Shown piece by piece: positions 22,271 to 31,443 of a stretch of DNA of 36,675 nucleotides. Location: the NCBI GenBank assembly GCA_024681935.1, contig JAIKZX010000077.1:1-36675 (forward strand), given 5' to 3'. The position numbers were made by a program, and so were the translations under genes. The stretch is from Fretibacterium sp. (lineage in GTDB: Bacteria > Synergistota > Synergistia > Synergistales > Aminobacteriaceae). Position 1 is the first letter of the stretch, and each line of letters starts with the position of its first letter. The notes under the pieces were generated by a model, which did no database searches, was not told the origin of the DNA, and saw nothing but the letters and a program-made list of their open reading frames with translations.

Positions 22271-24622
22271 ATGGAGACGGCAGCTTCCGGTTTGCTGAAT
22301 ATTCCGGAGCTCATCGCTAAGGAACTGAAGGTGGGTGCCGGACAGGTGAAGGCCGTTCTGTCCCTTTTTGAGGATGGCTGCACGGTCCCCTTTATCGCGC
22401 GCTACCGCAAGGAGGTGACGGGCTCGCTGGACGAAACCGTTATCACCGCGATCCGTGACCGCAGTGAAAAGCTGGCGGAGCTGGGCAAGCGCCGGACGGC
22501 TGTCCTGGAGTCCCTGAGGGAACGGGAGCTGCTGACGGACGAGCTGAAGGCCGCCGTCATGGGCGCGTGTACAATGACCGCCCTTGAGGATATCTATCTT
22601 CCCTACCGGCCCAGGCGGCGGACGCGCGCTTCCATTGCCATGGAAAAGGGGCTGAAGCCGCTGGCGGACCTTTTGCTGGCTCAGGCGCCCGGCACGGATC
22701 CCCGGGCCGCGGCCCTGTCCTTTGTGAACGTGGAAAAGGGCGTCGCTGGGGCGGAGGAAGCTCTGGCCGGCGCCATGGACATCATCGCGGAGCAGGTCAG
22801 CGAGGACGCCGGCGCCCGTCAGGAGATCCGGAGGCTCTTTGCCCGGAAGGCCGTACTGACCAGCACCTGTGTCAAGGGCATGGAAAACGCGGAGGAGGCC
22901 CAGAACTACCGCGATTATTTTGAATGGGAGGAAGTGGCGGCCGCCATGCCCTCCCATCGTGTACTGGCCATCCTGCGGGGCGAGCGGGAGGGCTGTCTGA
23001 GCATCAGCGCCGCCCCGCCGGAGGAGGAGGCTCTGGCGATCCTCAAAGGCCGTTTTGTGCGGGCGGGGGGCGGCGCGGCGTGCTCCCGTCTGGTGGGGGA
23101 GGCTGTTGAGGACGGTTACCGCCGTCTGCTGAAGAAATCCATGGAAAACGAGCTGAGGGCCGCTCTTAAGAAGCGCGCCGACACCGAGGCCATCCGCGTC
23201 TTTGCCGGGAACGTCCGGGAAGTTCTGATGGCTGCGCCTCTGGGGCAGAAGGCGACGCTGGGCATCGACCCGGGCATCCGCACGGGCTGCAAGGTGGTCT
23301 GTCTGGACCGGCAGGGGAAGCTGCTGCACCATACGGTGATCTTTCTCCATGCCTCTGAAGCCAGGCGCCGGGCCGCGGCTCAGACGCTCCGGGAGCTGAC
23401 GGAGAAGTACCATATTGAGGCGATTGCCGTGGGCAACGGGACGGCGGGCCGGGAGACGGAGGCCTTTGTCCGGGAGCTGGGTCTCCCGGTGGCGGTGGCC
23501 TCTGTCAATGAGAGCGGCGCGTCCATTTACTCCGCCTCGGAGGCCGCCCGGCGCGAGTTCCCTGATCAGGACGTCACGGTGCGGGGGGCTGTCTCCATTG
23601 GCCGCCGCCTGATGGACCCTATGGCGGAGCTGGTGAAAATCGACCCCAGGTCCATCGGTGTGGGCCAGTATCAGCACGACGTGGACCAGAAGGAGCTGAA
23701 ACAGGCTCTGGACGATGTGGTGATTCACTGCGTCAACGCCGTGGGGGTGAACATCAACACGGCCAGCCCGGAGATCCTGTCCTGCGTCTCCGGCCTGAAC
23801 AGGACCGCCGCGGCGCAGATTGTGAAGTACCGCGAGGCCAACGGGCCCTTCCCCAGCCGCGAGTCGGTGAAGAAGGTCCCCCGGGTCGGCCCCAAAACCT
23901 GGCAGCAGGCCATCGGCTTTCTGCGGGTTCAGGGCGGCGAGAACCCTCTGGACGCGAGCGCCGTCCACCCGGAGAACTACGCCACTGTCGGGCGCATGGC
24001 TCAGGCGCTCTCCTGCTCTGTGGCCGACCTCATCGCCAGGCCGGAGCTCCGCAGCCGGATCAGGCCGGAGGACTTTGTGTCGGAGACGGCGGGTCTGCCC
24101 ACGCTGAAGGATATTCTGGCGGAGCTGGAACGTCCGGGCCGGGATCCCCGGGCCGGGTTTGAGGCTTTTTCCTTCGATCCCGACGTCCACACGCCGGAGG
24201 ACCTTCATCCCGGCATGATCCTTCCCGGGCTGGTGACAAACGTCACGGCCTTCGGGGCCTTTGTGGACATCGGGGTTCATCAGGACGGCCTTGTTCACAT
24301 CAGCCGCATCGCGGATATTTACGTTGAAAACCCCGGCGCCCATCTGAAGCCGGGGCAGCCGGTCCGGGTGCTGGTGCTGGAAGTGGACCGTCAGCGCGGC
24401 CGCATCAGCCTTTCCATGAGAAAATCCGACATGGAAAGGAAGGGGCTCAGTTCCGGAGGGGGGGAGCCCGGCAGGGGGCCGGCGCGTCCGTCCGGCCGGA
24501 ACCGGGAGAAGGAGGCCGGCATGACCCTGGGTTCCCTTCTGCGCGATCAGATGCAGCAGAAATCAGACGGCCGCGGGGGCAGGCAGCCCTCAGGCAGAAG
24601 GAACAGGCAGGGGAGGGAGTGA
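22271..24622 (+). CDS. tex: Tex-family RNA-binding transcription accessory protein
   Basis: This protein of about 783 aa is Tex, a cytoplasmic nucleic-acid-binding protein tied to transcription and stress tolerance. The layout is: Tex N-terminal helices (FIARYRKEVTGSLDE), a YqgF/RNase H-like domain (TLGIDPGIRTGCK, about residue 330), helix-hairpin-helix motifs (VNINTASPEIL to PRVGPKTWQQ, about 492-555) and an S1 domain (NVTAFGAFVDIGVHQDGLVH, about 646-717). The tail after 718 is Gly/Arg-rich and basic, likely to bind RNA. The frame extends to 22175, but that part covers the promoter. The ATG at 22271 has AGGGAG 9 nt upstream, and an ATG at 22262 is the alternative. The flavoprotein gene follows after 7 bp. 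Confidence 0.93.
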   Translation: METAASGLLNIPELIAKELKVGAGQVKAVLSLFEDGCTVPFIARYRKEVTGSLDETVITAIRDRSEKLAELGKRRTAVLESLRERELLTDELKAAVMGACTMTALEDIYLPYRPRRRTRASIAMEKGLKPLADLLLAQAPGTDPRAAALSFVNVEKGVAGAEEALAGAMDIIAEQVSEDAGARQEIRRLFARKAVLTSTCVKGMENAEEAQNYRDYFEWEEVAAAMPSHRVLAILRGEREGCLSISAAPPEEEALAILKGRFVRAGGGAACSRLVGEAVEDGYRRLLKKSMENELRAALKKRADTEAIRVFAGNVREVLMAAPLGQKATLGIDPGIRTGCKVVCLDRQGKLLHHTVIFLHASEARRRAAAQTLRELTEKYHIEAIAVGNGTAGRETEAFVRELGLPVAVASVNESGASIYSASEAARREFPDQDVTVRGAVSIGRRLMDPMAELVKIDPRSIGVGQYQHDVDQKELKQALDDVVIHCVNAVGVNINTASPEILSCVSGLNRTAAAQIVKYREANGPFPSRESVKKVPRVGPKTWQQAIGFLRVQGGENPLDASAVHPENYATVGRMAQALSCSVADLIARPELRSRIRPEDFVSETAGLPTLKDILAELERPGRDPRAGFEAFSFDPDVHTPEDLHPGMILPGLVTNVTAFGAFVDIGVHQDGLVHISRIADIYVENPGAHLKPGQPVRVLVLEVDRQRGRISLSMRKSDMERKGLSSGGGEPGRGPARPSGRNREKEAGMTLGSLLRDQMQQKSDGRGGRQPSGRRNRQGRE

Positions 24623-24629
24623 GTCCATC

Positions 24630-25937
24630 ATGGAGCGTTTTGATACCCTTGTGATTGGCGGCGGACCGGCGGGGCTGATGGCGGCCATTCAGGCGTCGTC
24701 CGTCGGGGAGCGGGTCCTGCTGCTGGAGAAGAACGCCTCTCTGGGGGAGAAGCTGCTTCTGTCCGGGCGGGGGCGCTGCAATTTCACCAACGGCGAGGAG
24801 AATACCAACGCCTTCCTTGACCGCTACGGGGAGAAGGGCCGGTTCCTCTGCTCCGCCTTCAGCCGTTTCGGCCCGGCTCAGACGCTGGATTTCTTTCACA
24901 GCAACGGCGTGGAGACGGTGATGGAGCGCGGAAAGCGCATTTTCCCCGTCCCGGGGAACGCGGACACAGGCGGCCAGCGGATTCTGGATGTGCTGCTGCT
25001 GCTGTGCAAAAAGGGGAACGTCCGGATTCTCCGCTGCGCGAACGTGCGGGCCATGAAGGTCAGCAGGGCGGACTCCCGCGTGGAGCGTGTGATCACGGAT
25101 CGGGAGGAACTGGAGGCGGCGCGCTACATCATCGCCACGGGGGGAAAGTCCTACCCCAAAACGGGCTCGACCGGGGACGGCTACCGGTTTGCCCAGGCCG
25201 CCGGCCACACCATTGTCCCGACCTGTCCCGCCCTTGTGCCCATCCGGACGCGGGAGACATGGGTCAAACTGGCCCGGGGCTGCAACCTTCGGAACGTGAA
25301 CCTGACGGTCCTGATCAATGGCCGGAAGGCGGAGGAGCATTTCGGCGAGATGGAGTTCACCAACTTTGGGGTCAGCGGCCCCATTGTGATGGAGATGAGC
25401 GCGCGCGTTCCGGACTGGCTGGACACGGCCGCGGCGGAGGGCAAGCCGGAGGGGGGCGTGCAGCTTTCCATTGACCTCAAGCCGGCCCTGCTCCGCGGGA
25501 AGCTGAGGACCCGCATAGCACAGGATTTCCAGACCGGGGGGGCCCGCCGGTTTGACGGCGCGCTGCGGCGGTTTGTGCCGGGGTCTCTGATCCCGATGAT
25601 TCTGGAGCTCTCTGACGTGCCGCCGGACAAGCCCGTGGCCTATATTTCCAGCGAGGAAATCGATGAGCTGGCGCGGCTCCTGAAGGACATCCGTCTGACC
25701 ATCAACGGTCTCTGGGGCTTCAACCACGCCATTGTCACCCGGGGCGGCGTCAGCCTGAAGGAAGTGGACCCCCGGACGATGCGCTCCAGACTGTGCGGCA
25801 ACCTTTATTTCGCGGGGGAGGTGCTGGACCTCAACGGCCCCTCCGGCGGATTCAATCTTCAGGTCTGCTGGAGTACAGGGTATGTGGCCGGGAAGGGGGC
25901 CGCCCCGGACGTTTCTGAGACAGCCGCCACGGACTGA
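24630..25937 (+). CDS. HI0933/YhiN-family flavoprotein (BaiN-like)
   Basis: This 435-aa protein is an FAD-dependent oxidoreductase of the HI0933 family. It begins with the FAD-binding beta-alpha-beta motif LVIGGGPAGLMAA. It has the family signature LSGRGRCNFTN, an internal ATGGKSYPKTGSTGDGYRFA and a C-terminal FAGEVLDLNGPSGGFNLQ that closes the FAD site. Family members have been annotated as aminoacetone oxidases, and one, BaiN, acts on bile acid intermediates. None of this can be assigned here. It starts 7 bp after tex and is probably co-transcribed. Confidence 0.9.
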   Translation: MERFDTLVIGGGPAGLMAAIQASSVGERVLLLEKNASLGEKLLLSGRGRCNFTNGEENTNAFLDRYGEKGRFLCSAFSRFGPAQTLDFFHSNGVETVMERGKRIFPVPGNADTGGQRILDVLLLLCKKGNVRILRCANVRAMKVSRADSRVERVITDREELEAARYIIATGGKSYPKTGSTGDGYRFAQAAGHTIVPTCPALVPIRTRETWVKLARGCNLRNVNLTVLINGRKAEEHFGEMEFTNFGVSGPIVMEMSARVPDWLDTAAAEGKPEGGVQLSIDLKPALLRGKLRTRIAQDFQTGGARRFDGALRRFVPGSLIPMILELSDVPPDKPVAYISSEEIDELARLLKDIRLTINGLWGFNHAIVTRGGVSLKEVDPRTMRSRLCGNLYFAGEVLDLNGPSGGFNLQVCWSTGYVAGKGAAPDVSETAATD

Positions 25938-26161
25938 TTCTCAGGGGGCCTGGGAGTCCCGCCCCCGGTTCCCGCAAAGGGGCTCCAAAAGGGCTCCAAA
26001 AGGCCTCCATGATGTCCCCTGCGCCGGGGCCGGTGCGGTGCGGGCCTGCGGCGCGCCGGGACAGGCCCGCCGGGGGGCTTCCCGGAGGGTCAGCCGGCTC
26101 CGGGGCAGCCTCAAAAGCTGTCCGGTTCCTGCAGCTCCTCATCTTTGCGAAGCTCCCTGCC
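25938..26161. repeat. Convergent gap with a duplicated 11-bp unit and a GC hairpin
   Basis: This 224-bp gap between two convergent genes holds no supportable gene. GGGCTCCAAAA is repeated in tandem at 25980-25990 and 25991-26001. GGGGGC (25944-25949) pairs with GCCCCC (25961-25966), with GGGA/TCCC inside, to form a hairpin just after the flavoprotein stop. No T-tract follows it. The rest is GC-rich without a clear signal. Confidence 0.7.
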
Positions 26162-28132
26162 TCATTCTCCCCCCTCCTTCACCCTCAGCATTCTCACCCG
26201 GCAGGGGGGGAAGGCGGAGAGGATTCCCCAGCTCTTTCTCTCCACGGCCCGGCCGTCCAGCAGCACCACGCGCCCGTGGTCGGAGGAACTGCGGATCAGG
26301 CGGCCCACTGCCTGACGCAGGAACATCCGCGCCGTGGGGAGGGTCACGCGGACAAAGCCCTTTCCCCCCTCCAGCACATCACGGGCACGGACAAGGGGGT
26401 CACTGGGGTGAGGAAAGGGGATGCGGTCGATGATGACCTGGGTCAGCCCCTCGCCGGGCACGTCCACTCCCTCCCGGAAGGAGACGCTGCCGATGAGGAT
26501 GGAGGTCTCGTCCTTCGCGAAGCGCCGGAGGAGCTGGCGCTGGGGCATATCGCCCTGCACAAGAACGCTGTAGGAGCGCTGTCCGGCCCTCATCCTCCGG
26601 GCAAAGGCCCTCAGCAGACGCAGGGAGGACAGGAGCACGAGGGTGCGCCCGCCGTTGTCGTCGCACAGCTTCTCCATCACGCGGCACATCCGCCCGTCAT
26701 AGCCCTTTTCCATGACGCCCAGCCCCGCGTCCACCACCAGGACCTCCATCTGACGCTGAAAGTCAAAGGGGGAGCTCACCACCAGACTCTCGTCCGGCAC
26801 GATGCCCGACTCCCGGCTCCAGAAGTCCATGGAGCCCAGCGCCAGTGTCGCGGAGGTGAAGACGGCCTTGCCGGGCGCTTCCTTCTCCAGAACGCTGCGG
26901 ATAATCTCCGCGGCATTCACCGGCTTGCTCATCAGCGCGGCGTGCTGCCTGTCCGGGTCCCCGGCCGCGCCCCGGCCCGGCGTCTCGGCCCAGTAGGCCC
27001 ACTGAGGGAACTGCTCCACGGACAGACACCACATCAGAGAACGGCGGAAGGCGCGCACGTCGTCAATCCAGTTCATGAGCTCCGCTGCCCGGGCAAGGTC
27101 CCGGCGGTCGCCGATGTCCCCCGCCGCGAAGCGGTCCTCAAAGGGCTTCAGAGGGTGCAGCAGATCGTCCAGCAGGCCCGCCGCGGCATGACCCCGGTGC
27201 AGCAGCGCCTCGTCCGGAGACTGAAGCCCGCCGGAGGGGGAGTCCCCCAGTTCGCTGAAGAGCCCGCTCACCGCCTCTCTGGCCTCTTTGGCCAGCTGGT
27301 TCAGCCCGTTCCTCGTCTCTTTGGGCAGAAAGGCGGAGAACCCCTGAAGGTTTCGGGGGCCCAGCAGGGCCAGCGCGTTCTCCGCCCGGGCGCAGACGGC
27401 GGCGGAGGAGCGGGCGGCGTCCGGCAGGCGGTGGGCCTCGTCGCAGACAAGCCAGCTGTACCGCACGGGGAAGTTCCCCATCCCATCCAGGATGTGCGAG
27501 AAGTAGAGGTGATAGTTCGCGACCACCAGGTCCCACTCCTGGGCCCTGCGGTAGGCGCGGATGACGAAGCACCGGTCCCGGCAGGGACAGGCCGGCCCGA
27601 TGCAGTTCTGCGTCCCGGCGGAGATGAACCGGAGGGGCCCGGCGCTGCCCCGCTCCGCCAGGTCCCCCGTCTCCGTCTCCTCCAGCCACCGGGCAAGGGG
27701 GACCATTTCCCCGTCCCCGTCCTCCGGCTCAAAAAGGGAGGGCTCCGCCACGCTCCGGGCCAGCCGGAGGCAGACATAATTGGACCGGCCCTTCAGGAGG
27801 CCGAAGGAGAAGCTGAAGCCCAAAAGCTGGCGCAGCCGGGGGAGGTCCTTTTCAATCAGCTGCTCCTGGAGGGTGATGCCTGCCGTCAGGAACAGGATCC
27901 TCGCGCCCTGCCGCTTTGCCTCCCTCAGGGCGGGGATGAGGACGGCGAAGGTCTTTCCCACGCCCGTCGGGGCCTCGACGGCAAGCCGCGCGCCCGGCCC
28001 GCGCAGAAACTTCTCCACCGCCAGCGCCACCTCCAGCTGCTGGGGGCGGAACTCGTAGCCGGGGAGGCGGGACAGAGGGCCGGACGGGGCATAGAAATCC
28101 TCAAGGGGCAGAAGTTCCGTGATAGCGTTCAC
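26162..28132 (-). CDS. dinG: DinG/YoaA-type ATP-dependent helicase with iron-sulfur cluster
   Basis: This 656-aa protein is a superfamily 2 XPD/DinG-like 5'-3' DNA helicase. Walker A is VEAPTGVGKT (about residues 50-60), the DEAH box is LVCDEAHRLP, and motif VI is QAVGRLIRSSSD. Cysteines for a [4Fe-4S] cluster lie between them: one in SNYVC and three in CIGPACPCRDRC, in DinG order. No exonuclease domain is fused. The only candidate start in frame near the N-terminus is a GTG at 28132, which overlaps its own GGAGG sequence. The symbol is by family and YoaA-like function is equally possible. It is divergent from rpsT. Confidence 0.88.
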   Translation of the reverse strand: MNAITELLPLEDFYAPSGPLSRLPGYEFRPQQLEVALAVEKFLRGPGARLAVEAPTGVGKTFAVLIPALREAKRQGARILFLTAGITLQEQLIEKDLPRLRQLLGFSFSFGLLKGRSNYVCLRLARSVAEPSLFEPEDGDGEMVPLARWLEETETGDLAERGSAGPLRFISAGTQNCIGPACPCRDRCFVIRAYRRAQEWDLVVANYHLYFSHILDGMGNFPVRYSWLVCDEAHRLPDAARSSAAVCARAENALALLGPRNLQGFSAFLPKETRNGLNQLAKEAREAVSGLFSELGDSPSGGLQSPDEALLHRGHAAAGLLDDLLHPLKPFEDRFAAGDIGDRRDLARAAELMNWIDDVRAFRRSLMWCLSVEQFPQWAYWAETPGRGAAGDPDRQHAALMSKPVNAAEIIRSVLEKEAPGKAVFTSATLALGSMDFWSRESGIVPDESLVVSSPFDFQRQMEVLVVDAGLGVMEKGYDGRMCRVMEKLCDDNGGRTLVLLSSLRLLRAFARRMRAGQRSYSVLVQGDMPQRQLLRRFAKDETSILIGSVSFREGVDVPGEGLTQVIIDRIPFPHPSDPLVRARDVLEGGKGFVRVTLPTARMFLRQAVGRLIRSSSDHGRVVLLDGRAVERKSWGILSAFPPCRVRMLRVKEGGE

Positions 28133-28150
28133 CTCCGGTTTGAAAACTTT

Positions 28151-28178
28151 TTGAGGTTCCTTCTTGCACTTCTATTAT
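28151..28178 (+). promoter_or_regulatory. Candidate rpsT promoter
   Basis: TTGAGG (28151-28156), a 16-bp spacer and TATTAT (28173-28178) are 4/6 and 5/6 of consensus. The site lies 58 bp before the rpsT ATG. A second option is TTGCAC with TAAAAT 18 bp downstream. The same bases read as TATAAT on the other strand. Confidence 0.5.
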
Positions 28179-28179
28179 A
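28174..28179 (-). promoter_or_regulatory. -10 element of the dinG-like gene, overlapping the rpsT -10
   Basis: A perfect TATAAT on the minus strand lies 41 bp before the helicase GTG. No good -35 is visible at 17 bp. It shares bases with the plus-strand rpsT -10, so binding of polymerase at one would exclude the other. Confidence 0.5.
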
Positions 28180-28235
28180 CAAAATGTTAAAATGTTTGAT
28201 GTTGTTCCTGAGTTTACCTGAGTGGAGGTGAAAGC

Positions 28236-28517
28236 ATGCCCAATAAGAAGTCGGCGGAGAGGCGTGTTCGCATTGCTGAGCGCAACCGCATTTACAACCG
28301 TTACTGGACGACGCGGTGCAAGACGGCCGTGAAGAAACTGATGGAGTCAGTGGAGTCCGGGGACGGCGAGGCGGCGGCAAAGAACTTTGACATGGCCCAG
28401 AGCGTTATTGACAAGGCTGTGGTGAAGGGCGTCATGCACCGCAACACGGCGACGCGGCGCAAGCAGATGATGGCCCGTTGCCTTAAGAGCTTGTCTGCGG
28501 AAGGCGGCAACGCATAA
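28236..28517 (+). CDS. rpsT: 30S ribosomal protein S20
   Basis: This 93-aa protein is S20, a 30S assembly protein. The N-terminus MPNKKSAERRVRIAERNR and the IDKAVVKGVMHRNTATRRKQ segment are diagnostic. The size is normal. The ATG has GGAGG 7 nt upstream. It is monocistronic or leads into the V-type ATPase operon, with a hairpin terminator in between. Confidence 0.96.
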   Translation: MPNKKSAERRVRIAERNRIYNRYWTTRCKTAVKKLMESVESGDGEAAAKNFDMAQSVIDKAVVKGVMHRNTATRRKQMMARCLKSLSAEGGNA

Positions 28518-28541
28518 CGCTTTGCGTGTGCAGGCAGGAGA

Positions 28542-28571
28542 GGGGATGCCCGTTCGCGGCAGCCCTTTTTT
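28542..28571 (+). terminator. Terminator after rpsT
   Basis: GGGATGCC (28543-28550) pairs with GGCAGCCC (28558-28565) with one internal mismatch and a 7-nt loop, followed by six T. It lies 25 bp after the rpsT stop and before the ATPase operon. The mismatch may allow some read-through, since no strong separate promoter is visible for the operon. Confidence 0.68.
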
Positions 28572-28624
28572 GTATAGGATGTAAGCAGTGAGTTCTGTAT
28601 CTCGCGGGGGGAGGTGAAGCGAAG

Positions 28625-28954
28625 ATGGCTGAGAATCCAACGATCGCGGAGATCAAGGCGGCTGAGGAGAAAGCGGCTCAGGCCGTCCAGGAGGCGAAGT
28701 CCGCCGCGGCGCGCAAGCTGAACAGTGCCCAGACGAACGCGGAGACCACGCTGAAGGAGGCCCGGCAGTCATCGGCCCGGCAGTTCAGGGAAAAAATCCG
28801 CAGGGCCGAGGAAGCGGCGGAGATTAAGGCAAAAGACATTTTGACCAAACGCGAGGCCGGAGCCAGGGATTTTTATGAGAAGCACAAGGCAAAGGTTGCC
28901 GGCGCGGCCTCATGGATAACGGAAGAGGTGATGGGTAGATATGGGCGTGGCTAA
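28625..28954 (+). CDS. V-type ATP synthase peripheral stalk subunit (G/H type)
   Basis: This 109-aa protein is almost entirely a charged coiled coil (Ala, Glu, Lys, Arg repeats through residue 90). This matches subunit G of V-ATPases, called H in A-type enzymes and F in the Enterococcus ntp operon. It would pair with subunit E to form the peripheral stalk. GGAGG lies 10 nt before the ATG. It overlaps the subunit I gene by 14 bp. Sequence identity in such coils is low, so the call rests on composition, size and operon position. Confidence 0.85.
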   Translation: MAENPTIAEIKAAEEKAAQAVQEAKSAAARKLNSAQTNAETTLKEARQSSARQFREKIRRAEEAAEIKAKDILTKREAGARDFYEKHKAKVAGAASWITEEVMGRYGRG

Positions 28955-30920
28955 GCTCAGGAAGGCGGAGCTTTATTATCACAAATCCGTTCATGAGGAG
29001 ATCGCCGCGGCCCTTCAGGAGACCGGTGTGTGCCAGATCATCGGCGAACCCGGGGGAGGGCCGGCCAGCGTTGAGGCCCGGCTGTCCGAGAGCACGGAGC
29101 GCCTGGCGGACGTGCGCTATCTGATGCGCACGCTGACGCCCCACTTCAACGATCCCATCTCGTCACTGGACCGTATGCTGGGCGAGCGGCCTGTCGTCTC
29201 CATGTCCGACCTGACCGATCTTGCCCGGAAGACGGATTTGAGCAGCCTTTGCACCCGCGTCCGCGGCCTTGAGCACGACATCGGCGCGGTGCGGCTGGAG
29301 CTCTCTCAGGCCAGGGCGAATCAGACCCTGCTTGAGAATTTCCGCTTCCTCCCGTATCCGCTTTCTGCCGTCACGGAGGGGACACGTACCCTCACCGGTG
29401 TGGCCGGAGTGGTTCGGGCGGAGCAGCTGAAGGAATTCCGTGCAGCTCAGGACAGTTTTGCGGAGGACACGGAGCTCGTCACAGAGCCGCTGGGCGAAAA
29501 AGTGCAGGACGTCCACCTTGTCCTGTTCCTCACGCGCCAGCGTGCCTCCGAGGTGCTGGAGGCCTGTGTGAAGAAGGGGCTGTCCGTGGTGGAGATCCCT
29601 CCGGAGTTCACAGGGACCGTGGAAGAGGAGATGGCCCGTCTGGCGGCCTCCGTCGCGGCTCTTGAGGAGAAGGAAGCCGGACTGATTCAGGATATGGAAA
29701 AAGAGGCTGAGGCGTGGATGCCCTCTGTTCAGAGACTGTCCGACTACTGGAACAGCCTCACGGATCGCTACACGGCTCTGGAGAGGAGCGGGGAGACCGA
29801 CAGGACCCTGCTCACGCGTTTCTGGCTTCCCGCGAAGGACGCGGAGGCCGTGCAGAAGAAGATCGAGGCCGTCAGTCCCCACGTGGCGCTCTTCATGAGC
29901 GACCCCGCGCCGGATGAGGAGCCCCCGACGCTTCTGCAGAACGGCGATTATGTCCGTCCGTTCAACATCCTGACGGAGCTCTATTCGCCGCCCAAATACC
30001 GGGGCATTGACCCCACGCCCCTTCTGGCGCCCTTCTTCTTCCTCTTCTTTGGGATGTGCCTGGGCGATGCGGGCTATGCCATTGTCATGCTGGCGGCCAT
30101 CTGGCTGCTCTTCAGGAAATACCGGCACGTGCCCCTCGGGGTGAGGGACTTTATCGTGCTCTTTGCCTTCAGCGCGGTTTCGACGTTTGTTTACGGCATT
30201 ATCAGCGGCAGCTTCTTTGGAAACTTCATCGACTCGTTCCTGCCGTTCCTCGTGCCGGTGAAGAACGCGCTGATGCTTGTGGATCCCATGACCAACCCCA
30301 TGCAGGTGCTTGGGATCTCCCTGCTGCTGGGTGTGATTCACCTGATGTTCGGCCTGCTGATCGCGGCTTACGACAACTTCAGAAACGGTCAGCCCGTTGA
30401 CGCGGTGGGGGCGAATATCTCCTGGTTCCTGCTGATTGTGGGGCTCTGTCTCATGGGCGTGGCGATGGGCGGGATGGTTCCGCCGCATTTCCAGAGCGTC
30501 GGCCAGGCAATGGCCATCATCGGGGCCGTCATCATCTTCTGGTACGCAGGGCGTGAAAAGGCCGGCATTTTCTCCAAAATCATCTCCGGCTTCCTTGCCC
30601 TTTACGGTTCCACCTCCTACCTGGGCGACATCCTCAGTTACAGCCGCCTTCTGGCTCTGGGCTTCGGCTCGGCGGTCATCGGCATGATCATCAACCTGCT
30701 GGGCGGCATGGCGGCGGATATCCCCTATGTGGGGTGGCTGGTGGCCGTCGTGGTCATCATCGGCGGACATCTGTTCAGCATTCTCATCAACATTCTGGGG
30801 GCCTTTGTGCATCCCCTGCGTTTGCAGTACGTCGAGTTCTTCGGCAAGTTCTACACGGGCGGCGGGGAGCCCTTCACCCCCCTCACGCTCTCCGGAGAAT
30901 TTGTCAGCGTGAAGCAGTAA
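28941..30920 (+). CDS. ntpI: V-type ATP synthase subunit I
   Basis: This 659-aa protein is the membrane stator subunit I (the a-subunit analogue), which forms the ion half-channels beside the proteolipid ring. The N-terminal half is soluble and helical. From about residue 355 on there are several membrane helices, with GIDPTPLLAPFFFLFFGMCLGDAGYA, SYLGDILSYSRLLALGFG (containing the essential arginine) and a C-terminal LHPLRLQYVEFFGKFY-like end (here FVHPLRLQYVEFF). The length is typical (640-660 aa). It sits between subunits G/H and K in the usual order. Confidence 0.95.
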   Translation: MGVAKLRKAELYYHKSVHEEIAAALQETGVCQIIGEPGGGPASVEARLSESTERLADVRYLMRTLTPHFNDPISSLDRMLGERPVVSMSDLTDLARKTDLSSLCTRVRGLEHDIGAVRLELSQARANQTLLENFRFLPYPLSAVTEGTRTLTGVAGVVRAEQLKEFRAAQDSFAEDTELVTEPLGEKVQDVHLVLFLTRQRASEVLEACVKKGLSVVEIPPEFTGTVEEEMARLAASVAALEEKEAGLIQDMEKEAEAWMPSVQRLSDYWNSLTDRYTALERSGETDRTLLTRFWLPAKDAEAVQKKIEAVSPHVALFMSDPAPDEEPPTLLQNGDYVRPFNILTELYSPPKYRGIDPTPLLAPFFFLFFGMCLGDAGYAIVMLAAIWLLFRKYRHVPLGVRDFIVLFAFSAVSTFVYGIISGSFFGNFIDSFLPFLVPVKNALMLVDPMTNPMQVLGISLLLGVIHLMFGLLIAAYDNFRNGQPVDAVGANISWFLLIVGLCLMGVAMGGMVPPHFQSVGQAMAIIGAVIIFWYAGREKAGIFSKIISGFLALYGSTSYLGDILSYSRLLALGFGSAVIGMIINLLGGMAADIPYVGWLVAVVVIIGGHLFSILINILGAFVHPLRLQYVEFFGKFYTGGGEPFTPLTLSGEFVSVKQ

Positions 30921-30928
30921 AATTCTGA

Positions 30929-31429
<501 letters not shown>

Positions 31430-31443
31430 GCGGGTGACGTTCA

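Noticed and set aside
22226-24343. 705-codon open frame opposite tex
   Set aside because: It is fully antisense to a well-supported Tex protein, has shadow-type composition and no family motif.
26009-28231. 740-codon open frame opposite the DinG-like helicase
   Set aside because: The helicase on the minus strand has all expected motifs, whereas this frame has none and extends across promoter DNA.
29163-30812. 549-codon open frame opposite V-ATPase subunit I
   Set aside because: It is a His/Gln/Arg-rich antisense shadow of a conserved membrane subunit.
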